From: Pseudomonas saxonica
GTDB taxonomy: Bacteria; Pseudomonadota; Gammaproteobacteria; Pseudomonadales; Pseudomonadaceae
Length of the DNA stretch: 64,000 nucleotides
Assembly: GCF_007858365.1 (NCBI RefSeq)
Contig: NZ_VFIO01000001.1
Location: forward strand, 310,001 to 374,000
Direction of reading: 5' to 3'
How positions within the stretch are numbered: position 1 is the stretch's first letter; every line of letters begins with the position of its first letter. A program made the position numbers and the translations under genes. The notes beneath the pieces are model-generated. The model had not been told where the DNA came from. It saw only the letters and a list, made by a program, of their open reading frames with translations, and searched no databases. This document shows positions 56,909 through 64,000 of the stretch, in pieces.

Positions 56909-58378
56909 ATGGAATTTACGATCCAACACTTTATCGCGCTTGCTCCACTGCTGATTACCAGCCTCACTGTTGTTGTGGTGATGCTGGCAATCGCGTGGCG
57001 CCGCAACCACTCACAGACCTTCCTGCTATCGGTGGCGGGTCTCAACCTGGCCCTGCTGTCGATCTTCCCGGCGTTGAAAGTGGCACCATTAGCGGTGACT
57101 CCGCTGTTGATGATGGACAACTTCGCCTACCTGTACATCGGGCTGATTTTGGTCTCCACACTGGCCTGCGTCACCCTTGCCCATGCTTATCTGGGTGAAG
57201 GCGGCACTGGGTATCCGGGCAACCGCGAAGAGCTTTACCTGCTGATCCTGCTGGCCGCTACGGGCGGTATCGTTCTGGTCAGCGCGCAACACCTCGCCGG
57301 TTTGTTTATCGGCCTGGAGCTGCTCTCGGTGCCGGTTTACGGTCTGGTGGCCTATGCCTTCTTCAACAAGCGCTCCCTGGAAGCTGGCATCAAGTACATG
57401 GTGCTGTCGGCGGCGGGCTCTGCGTTCCTGTTGTTCGGTATGGCGCTGTTGTACGCCGAAGCGGGCAGCCTGAGCTTCAGCGGCATCGGTCACGCACTGG
57501 CAGCGACAGGCGCGCCTAGCGCCATTGCACAGCTGGGTCTGGGCATGATGCTGGTGGGTCTGGCGTTCAAACTGTCGCTGGTGCCGTTCCATCTGTGGAC
57601 GCCGGACGTGTACGAAGGTTCTCCCGCGCCTGTGGCTGCCTTTCTGGCGACCGCCTCCAAAGTTGCTGTGTTTGCGGTGATGGTGCGTTTGTTCCAGATT
57701 TCGCCTGCCGCGACTACCGGCGTGATGAGCGACGTACTGACCGTGATCGCGATTGCCTCGATCCTGTTCGGTAACCTGCTGGCCCTGACCCAAACCAACC
57801 TTAAGCGTCTGCTGGGTTACTCCTCCATTGCTCACTTTGGCTACCTGGTCATTGCTTTGATCGCGAGCAAAGGCATGGCCATGGAAGCCATCGGTGTTTA
57901 CCTGATCACCTACGTGCTTACCAGCCTGGGTGCCTTCGGTGTCATCACCATGATGTCCTCGCCGTACAAAGGCCGTGATGCAGACGCCCTGTACGAATAC
58001 CGCGGCCTGTTCTGGCGTCGTCCGTACATGACCGCCGTACTCACGGTGATGATGCTGTCGCTGGCCGGCATCCCGCTGACCGCCGGCTTCATCGGCAAGT
58101 TCTACATCATCGCCACCGGCGTTGAAGCTCACCAATGGTGGTTGGTCGGCTCGCTGATTCTGGGCAGCGCCATCGGCGTGTTCTACTACCTGCGTGTGAT
58201 GGTGACCTTGTATCTGGTCGAGCCAAAACTGCATCGCCACGATGCTCCGCTGAACTGGGAGCAGAAAGCAGGCGGCGTGATGCTGCTGGCCGTGTCGGTA
58301 CTGGTATTCGTGCTGGGTGTATACCCACAGCCGATGCTGGAACTGGTACAGCGCGCGACCTTGGGCCTGCTTGGCTAA
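56909..58378 (+). CDS. nuoN: NADH-quinone oxidoreductase subunit N
   Basis: The 489-residue antiporter-like subunit ends the operon. [19 protein letters not shown] carries the key Glu, and [19 protein letters not shown] the channel Lys. The ATG at 56909 ([15 protein letters not shown]) starts seven bases after nuoM; a longer frame reaching back into nuoM is rejected. A strong terminator follows. Confidence 0.96.
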   Translation: MEFTIQHFIALAPLLITSLTVVVVMLAIAWRRNHSQTFLLSVAGLNLALLSIFPALKVAPLAVTPLLMMDNFAYLYIGLILVSTLACVTLAHAYLGEGGTGYPGNREELYLLILLAATGGIVLVSAQHLAGLFIGLELLSVPVYGLVAYAFFNKRSLEAGIKYMVLSAAGSAFLLFGMALLYAEAGSLSFSGIGHALAATGAPSAIAQLGLGMMLVGLAFKLSLVPFHLWTPDVYEGSPAPVAAFLATASKVAVFAVMVRLFQISPAATTGVMSDVLTVIAIASILFGNLLALTQTNLKRLLGYSSIAHFGYLVIALIASKGMAMEAIGVYLITYVLTSLGAFGVITMMSSPYKGRDADALYEYRGLFWRRPYMTAVLTVMMLSLAGIPLTAGFIGKFYIIATGVEAHQWWLVGSLILGSAIGVFYYLRVMVTLYLVEPKLHRHDAPLNWEQKAGGVMLLAVSVLVFVLGVYPQPMLELVQRATLGLLG

Positions 58379-58394
58379 TTTCCACAGGTTGTAC

Positions 58395-58434
58395 AAAAAC
58401 CCCGTGAAGGCCTGGCCTTCACGGGGTTTTTTAT
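58395..58434 (+). terminator. Rho-independent terminator of the nuo operon
   Basis: AAAACCCCGTGAAGG and CCTTCACGGGGTTTT form a near-perfect 15-base stem, ending in a T-run. Confidence 0.95.
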
Positions 58435-58562
58435 TGATTTAAGACAGCCGGTATACCTGAGGTGAACGGTTCACTTTCGCGATCACACCTGTCAGCTACT
58501 GTTAACTCAGAGCGTAAGAAATTTCCTCAAAGATCCCCTCGTCCAAATATGGGTGAGCATCA

Positions 58563-61500
58563 ATGCCGAGCCAGACAAGTGATACACCAAGTCGAACGGC
58601 TGCTGAAAAGTCCAAGACCAGTCAAGCGGTAATTGAGCCTCACAATGCCCCAGATGGCATGCAGGCATTTCCACAAACGTCTTTAGCTCAGGCGTCATAT
58701 ACGGGCGTTTCGCCACAAAACCTAATTTTAGCCGTCCCCCACTTGAAGGCGGCTAGCCGGTCAGCTACGGATCGAACAGACAATCACGACGATGCAATCG
58801 CGAAGGAGGAGCTTGCAACAGCTACTTTAAGTGAGCTGGGGGTCAACGAGACGCTACTGGATTCACTGGCAGAAGGTGATGAGTCCGAAGTACCTCAGAC
58901 GGGATTTGAAGCGGTTCTCCAGAAGAAAGTTAATGCCGGAATAGATAAGTGGACGGAATTCGAAAAGCGCGGCAAAAACAGGCCACAATTAGATCGCCAA
59001 CAAATAAAACAGTTAGAAAAACTTATCGCTGAGCAGTCTATTTACACGTCTGACTCCGCTGCGCTGCGCCTGATAGCGGTGGCCATAAAAGAAATAACGA
59101 CAATAACGAATGCCCAATGGGAAAAACTGGCAGCGCCTGAGTACTCAAGGTTGATAGAACAGCTGAATACAGTGGGGGGTTGGTTAGCTCAAGCATCGGC
59201 TGACATTAATCAAATCATGAGCTTAAACAACCCTCAGTATTGGCAACAATTTAAAGACACGGCCACCCAAGAAATCTTCCAGTTAACTGCCGAATACCTA
59301 TTAACATCAGACACACAAAATAGCCTCTCGCCCAAGGATAAAAAAGCAGCAGAGACTTATGTAGAAGCTGTATATAACAGCGCATCTATCGCAACAAAAA
59401 GTTTTGCACAAACGATTTTAGAACTGAAATTCGAAGACCTGAGACATCACATGGCGAGTTTGGCAAAGACTGCTTACTCACCAATGAAAGAGCAAATAAA
59501 AACGTTAGATAACTATTTGGACGTTGGCAGAGAGGTGGTTCCATTCTCAGCCAATGCCCCCACGCTTGTAAAAAAAACACTCAAACCGGACGATGTATAC
59601 TTAGATCTGTTACAGGTATTTCAGCATTCTAAAATAGCATTGTTGGCGTCGGTTACTGAATTAAAGTCAATTAAAAGAAAAGTCAAACCTTATGAGCCAA
59701 CGGGTATAAAAATCCATAACAGCATTGAGAGCGCCAAGAAAGGAATTCGTCATTTTGGGACTGAGTTGGCAGATGAACCTATAGAGATATTAATTAGAGC
59801 ATCAACTTCATTTGATCGGCTTGCAAATAATACAATTGCCTATTTTACCCCACTTGTGAAAACAGTCTTCCGAAAATCACGTATCGCGATGAACGTGCAT
59901 ACACCGGCCAATAAGTTAGACGCCAGTGATGACGATCTTCTCAGAATGTATGCATTAATAAGCGCAGCACCACTGGGCATGTTAAACGCTACGCAAAGCA
60001 TTCAAGAGGTCACGACTAACTTACTGAATATAGCGTCACTGGCAGAGAAAAGAAGCTCATCTAGAAAAGGTGTGTTTGGACAACCTAACACCAGTGCTGA
60101 TGCGCAAGTCAACGGACAGCCTGAACCCTTTTTTGAAGAAGACGATAAATTGAAACACGCCGTAAGCCAGGCATTGCAACATGTTTTAGGAACTATGTAC
60201 GCTGACCAGACAAAGGAATCCATCAAACTTAGCAATAAAATCAAAGACCGCAAAGAGGCTACCGACTCACTCAATAATGCGATTTCAAACGCCCACAAAA
60301 TCGCAGCGTTAGTTGAAACAAATGCTTCGGAAGACGCAGTTACTGCTGATTTGAAAAAGACAATTTCATTCATCCCTGCCAGCAGGCATCCAGAAGGAAA
60401 AGCCAGACTCTTGAGATTGGAAGATTCACTGCGCCCAGCCGTCGTTGAATTAATGACTGCAACCGCTAAATTGAAAAACATAACCTACCCTATTGATACA
60501 AGCCGTTTTGACGCTGAATATATAGTGCTGACATGTCGGAAAGTTTTACAACTGGCCGCCAGGGTCAAAGATAGAATCAAGCTAGCCACCACAGACCTGA
60601 CTGGCGCCCCCCTGAATAATTATTCCCGCCTAGGAATATTGGCCAAAGATATTGGCCAAGTTATCACTGAGGAAAAGAAAGCCTATCTAAAAGATTATCC
60701 TGATAACCCTGACAAGCATAAGGAGGTTGATGAGGCTGTTGATAAAATGCTACGGCGTCTGCAAGGCAATTTCACCTCAGATAAGGACCCGGATGCCGTT
60801 GTCTTGGGTAAATGGATGGATCTAGCCCTACACGATGCTGAAAACGATTCCCTCTACTGGCCAGAAACAATAGAACAAGTCCTGGCCCAATTCCCCAAGA
60901 TATCTGATTACCTGCATCAGTGGGGTGAAAAAAAGGTCGCTTATAATTCTATCGTCGGAGCAATGGCCGGTTGTCTTAGAAACGGGTATGAAGCACTGGA
61001 TAGACTAACGTCGATAAGCCCAAGAAAGAACTATCTTTGGCCACGCTTACGTTACTTTAAAATTATTTTTGCCCCGCTGATTATAATGTGGGGCATTCGA
61101 AAACTTAAAAAAGGAACCCGTCCAGGTCAAGATCCGACGTTAGCGATTGAAGACTTTGTAGGACGTGAGGTTCAAAAGTTGGCTTTCAGGATTGTAACCA
61201 GTGTATTGCCCCGCGGGTTTAATACTGCGCTGGCAGGGGCATTTTTCTTGCACGGGCTGTACAAAGGCGGTGAAAACCGAAGTAAGTTCTTAGAGCGCGT
61301 AAAAAAAAGGGCAATGGGAGATATTGTGTTCGCTGGCCTGGAACAACCGTTTCTCAAATACAGCGCAAATCGTAAAGAGGCTGTGAGTGCACTAAAAACA
61401 GAAATTCGGAAACTCCAAGAAGCCGCCGAAGCTACTAAATCAGTTCCTTTAAGGGACAGCGCTCCGATTTCAACAGCGGTTAAGACTAAAGATCAGGGGT

Positions 61501-64000
61501 CAATTAAACCGCCCCTTATAAGTCACCCCGCTGCATCTACAGCTCCACCGAATGCTCAACCCTTGAATATGAATGACGAATTACCTCAAGGAGATGAACC
61601 CGCCTATGGAGTGGGGACAGAGCCGGCTGAAAATACAGTTCCGGCACTCGTAAACCCTGCTCCGCCTCTGCAAAACCAGGAAACCGTCGAATTCCCTGAG
61701 TACGAAGAACAGGAGCGGCTTAAACGATCAATACAAGCACTAAAACAAAATAACCTACAACTTCGCTCAAAAATAAATGCTAATGACGCAACATCAGCAC
61801 GCATTAGGTACACGGAAGGCCCTGCTGACTATGCGCAAGGACACACATACTTACCCAGAAAAAAAGTGATCGAACGCAGAAATACAACCAGAAGACTCAA
61901 AGCCGACAATGCTAATTTTCAGAAGAACATACATAAAAATAATAACGATATTAAGGACCTTGAAGTTAAAATCAAAAATCTGGAACCCAAGGCGCAAGAA
62001 CAGCGTGAATTGGTTGATCTCCGGTCAGCCTATATAACTCATATTAAAGAGGGTCTCAGATTACAAGCGCTAAGGTCGAAACACGGAAAAAAATTGAAAA
62101 AAGTCCAGTCGGAACTGAAAAAGCTCAAAGAGGCCATGAAAGGCGCAAGTTCCAAGCATGCAAGAACTGCTGGTAATACACTTGCAGGCTTATTGAAAGT
62201 GCAAGCAGATTTGGAGCGTCGTCTTAGGGGCAACCACGGTAACTCCACCAGAAATACCAATCGCGCCTATGAAATTTATACTAAATATAGATCTAAGCTA
62301 CAGGCATATCGCCTCAAAAACTCTCTATCAGACAGGGTTGCTGATCCGTTAGAAAATGATAGTTCCATGACGTTGAGTAGCAATGAAATCTTGGACATGA
62401 CCGCACGCCAAAGCAAACCTGTTGACAAAGATGATGAATCAATAAAAAGCTATATCGGCAATACCATTATGAATGTAATCGCAAATAAAGTCGGTGTTGA
62501 GGATGCAGCGAAAGTTAAACTCAGTGACTCGTTTGTTGTTAACACTGAGATGAGAGGTCCCACTGCTCCAATGGGTAACGGCGGTGCTAACTTTACAGTG
62601 ACCCCAAACTATCTTAGCCTAACCGATGTTGCTTTGGGCAATCCGTGGCGTGCAGAAAGCACATTCGTAACGGGATCAACTCGAGTGCATAGCATTGCTC
62701 CCAATCAAGAAGGTACACCCGCAAGCGTGGTAGCGGCACTCAAAAGCGGCGACATCCGTAATGGTATTGAGCAGAAATTTTCATCAGATTTGGGGGCCTT
62801 GAAAGATAACGACGTAGCAAAAATGAAATATGGCGCATATGCAAAACAACAAACGTCCATCATTTTATTGGCGAATATGCAAGGTTCATCTAATTCTGAA
62901 AAATACCGAATATCTAAACTTGCATGGGATGGGTTTTTTGAGCCGAAACCCTTCAAATTCAAAGGTAAAGTCTTAGCCGGGGTGATTGCCTATGGGACTG
63001 AAGATAAAATGCTCCTTGTCTCTTATGAGCACAACACCAGTTTTATTTACACGAAAAATGACGAAAACAAATTAATGTGGCAATTTATAAGCCCACATCT
63101 TTCAGTGTTTGACCTCCTGAGGGCTACGGCATCTGACAAATTCAGCCCTAAAGCATCAATTGGCTTAGCCGGTATTGAGGACTACTTAACAGACCCGAGG
63201 ATAGGGATAGGCGAAACCTCAGAATGGGAAGCAGCCCTATGGGCAGCGAAAATCGAACAAATGAAAAGCAATTTGGATGGCTTTGTGTACACCACAAGTG
63301 AGCACTCATCTGACCGGAAAATTGCCTACACAAAATCGCTACTACAATTCGCCGAGTTTGCGACTTTAATTCTGTTATTAGGAGTCCCCACTGTTCCACA
63401 GACCCTTTTGGGGATTTTTTTTGGTTTAGGCTTTGCCGCAGCTGGCGAAGTTGTTGAGCGTATAAATATGGCGAATACCGATCAGGGAGACAGTTATAAA
63501 TCGTCTGAAGAAAGCATCGAAATTGGCCGAATATTATTAGCCATAGGTGTACTTCCCGAGGTGTGGATGGGCCGCAAAGTATTAATTAATACGGTAGGCA
63601 ATACCTCCACTCGACTGTCCAATATTTACAATAAGGCTTCTAAATTAGCAAAAGAAAGAGTCGCTGCCAGGAAGCTGACACCGAAGCAAAAATCAGTTTT
63701 ATCGGCCAAACATGGCGCGGCGGATGCTTCATTTAAAAACCGTATCTCCCCAGGGAGCACTAGCCGTCAAGGTGCGGTATTGAATCTTCAAGTAGAGACA
63801 GGCGTCATCACGCCTGAGGTGGCAGCTGCGCAAGGGGTATCTGCGGATACATTCCTGAGTGGTTCAAGTAAAAAAATAGAAAATGCTACCCAATTTATTG
63901 ACATGACACCAGGTAGCCGAATGAGCATACGCGATGCAGATAACAATGTTATCTTTACGGGTATCAACTTGGGCGAAGGAAAAGTAGCAGGGATCAACAA
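58563..64000 (+). CDS. Giant AT-rich putative toxin/effector, 3' end beyond window
   Basis: One frame stays open from an ATG at 58563 (GGGTGAG seven bases upstream; in-frame stop at 58554) to the right edge: at least 1,812 codons. I recognise no catalytic domain. The N-terminus (MPSQTSDTPSRTAAEKSKTSQ) is Ser/Thr-rich, as in many secreted effectors. Residues about 80–950 are mostly helical. About 960–1045 form a Pro/Ala/Ser hinge (SIKPPLISHPAASTAPPNAQ), and about 1045–1240 a Lys/Glu/Leu coiled coil. A globular part follows, with FIYTKNDENKLMWQF near 1495 and a hydrophobic hairpin ILLLGVPTVPQTLLGIFFG near 1600. That last layout recalls the large dermonecrotic-toxin-like proteins of Pseudomonas. 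ATA, AGA and AAA codons are far commoner than in the neighbours, a sign of transfer. Confidence 0.85.
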   Translation, partial: MPSQTSDTPSRTAAEKSKTSQAVIEPHNAPDGMQAFPQTSLAQASYTGVSPQNLILAVPHLKAASRSATDRTDNHDDAIAKEELATATLSELGVNETLLDSLAEGDESEVPQTGFEAVLQKKVNAGIDKWTEFEKRGKNRPQLDRQQIKQLEKLIAEQSIYTSDSAALRLIAVAIKEITTITNAQWEKLAAPEYSRLIEQLNTVGGWLAQASADINQIMSLNNPQYWQQFKDTATQEIFQLTAEYLLTSDTQNSLSPKDKKAAETYVEAVYNSASIATKSFAQTILELKFEDLRHHMASLAKTAYSPMKEQIKTLDNYLDVGREVVPFSANAPTLVKKTLKPDDVYLDLLQVFQHSKIALLASVTELKSIKRKVKPYEPTGIKIHNSIESAKKGIRHFGTELADEPIEILIRASTSFDRLANNTIAYFTPLVKTVFRKSRIAMNVHTPANKLDASDDDLLRMYALISAAPLGMLNATQSIQEVTTNLLNIASLAEKRSSSRKGVFGQPNTSADAQVNGQPEPFFEEDDKLKHAVSQALQHVLGTMYADQTKESIKLSNKIKDRKEATDSLNNAISNAHKIAALVETNASEDAVTADLKKTISFIPASRHPEGKARLLRLEDSLRPAVVELMTATAKLKNITYPIDTSRFDAEYIVLTCRKVLQLAARVKDRIKLATTDLTGAPLNNYSRLGILAKDIGQVITEEKKAYLKDYPDNPDKHKEVDEAVDKMLRRLQGNFTSDKDPDAVVLGKWMDLALHDAENDSLYWPETIEQVLAQFPKISDYLHQWGEKKVAYNSIVGAMAGCLRNGYEALDRLTSISPRKNYLWPRLRYFKIIFAPLIIMWGIRKLKKGTRPGQDPTLAIEDFVGREVQKLAFRIVTSVLPRGFNTALAGAFFLHGLYKGGENRSKFLERVKKRAMGDIVFAGLEQPFLKYSANRKEAVSALKTEIRKLQEAAEATKSVPLRDSAPISTAVKTKDQGSIKPPLISHPAASTAPPNAQPLNMNDELPQGDEPAYGVGTEPAENTVPALVNPAPPLQNQETVEFPEYEEQERLKRSIQALKQNNLQLRSKINANDATSARIRYTEGPADYAQGHTYLPRKKVIERRNTTRRLKADNANFQKNIHKNNNDIKDLEVKIKNLEPKAQEQRELVDLRSAYITHIKEGLRLQALRSKHGKKLKKVQSELKKLKEAMKGASSKHARTAGNTLAGLLKVQADLERRLRGNHGNSTRNTNRAYEIYTKYRSKLQAYRLKNSLSDRVADPLENDSSMTLSSNEILDMTARQSKPVDKDDESIKSYIGNTIMNVIANKVGVEDAAKVKLSDSFVVNTEMRGPTAPMGNGGANFTVTPNYLSLTDVALGNPWRAESTFVTGSTRVHSIAPNQEGTPASVVAALKSGDIRNGIEQKFSSDLGALKDNDVAKMKYGAYAKQQTSIILLANMQGSSNSEKYRISKLAWDGFFEPKPFKFKGKVLAGVIAYGTEDKMLLVSYEHNTSFIYTKNDENKLMWQFISPHLSVFDLLRATASDKFSPKASIGLAGIEDYLTDPRIGIGETSEWEAALWAAKIEQMKSNLDGFVYTTSEHSSDRKIAYTKSLLQFAEFATLILLLGVPTVPQTLLGIFFGLGFAAAGEVVERINMANTDQGDSYKSSEESIEIGRILLAIGVLPEVWMGRKVLINTVGNTSTRLSNIYNKASKLAKERVAARKLTPKQKSVLSAKHGAADASFKNRISPGSTSRQGAVLNLQVETGVITPEVAAAQGVSADTFLSGSSKKIENATQFIDMTPGSRMSIRDADNNVIFTGINLGEGKVAGIN

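Noticed and set aside
58507..58716. A 69-codon minus-strand frame overlapping the start of the giant gene
   Set aside because: It overlaps the better supported long plus-strand frame and shows no ribosome binding site or domain.

Overview
The window is a chromosomal segment of a Pseudomonas. The gene order closely follows the region known from P. aeruginosa (rbdA–trhO–bolA–fumC2; lolA–ftsK–aat–bpt–infA–clpA–clpS–cspD–idh; mnmA–hflD–purB–roxA; aceA–nuoA-N). The fused nuoCD gene, a monomeric isocitrate dehydrogenase, REP-type intergenic repeats and an isocitrate lyase of about 441 residues point to the fluorescens/putida side of the genus rather than to P. aeruginosa. The species call is an inference from remembered synteny; no search was run.

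Layout. 1–7.1 kb, minus strand: a partial TenA/PqqC-like protein, the c-di-GMP enzyme RbdA, an ABC exporter, a DsbA-family thiol protein and the tRNA hydroxylase TrhO, then a large nested inverted repeat. 7.1–13.5 kb: a BolA protein, a DUF2059 secreted protein, fumarase C, a polyphosphate:AMP phosphotransferase, MnmC and a lone XRE regulator. 13.6–18.6 kb: the three-gene operon for the osmolyte N-acetylglutaminylglutamine amide (NAGGN), preceded by a leader with competing stems, one of which can cover the ribosome binding site. 18.7–26.2 kb, minus strand: cysG, serS, crcB, rarA, lolA, ftsK. 26.6–31.8 kb: an N-degron cluster (aat, bpt, clpA, clpS) with infA and cspD. 32.3–42.7 kb: idh, a Nudix hydrolase, mnmA–hflD, purB, roxA–GNAT acetyltransferase, a secretin-N-like protein and aceA. 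43.4–58.4 kb: the complete 13-gene nuo operon for respiratory complex I.

From 58.56 kb to the right edge runs one uninterrupted, AT-rich open frame of more than 1,800 codons, placed directly after the nuo terminator. Its composition is unlike everything else in the window. Its architecture (Ser/Thr-rich N-terminus, long helical region, Pro-rich hinge, coiled coil, then a globular part with a hydrophobic helical hairpin) suggests a large toxin or effector acquired by transfer. This and the NAGGN leader are the two most interesting items.

Functionally the window links central carbon metabolism (fumarase, isocitrate dehydrogenase, isocitrate lyase, complex I), tRNA and ribosome modification (TrhO, MnmC, MnmA, RoxA), protein turnover (Aat/Bpt/ClpS/ClpA) and stress adaptation (NAGGN, polyphosphate, CspD). 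No rRNA, tRNA, CRISPR array or insertion-sequence transposase was seen.
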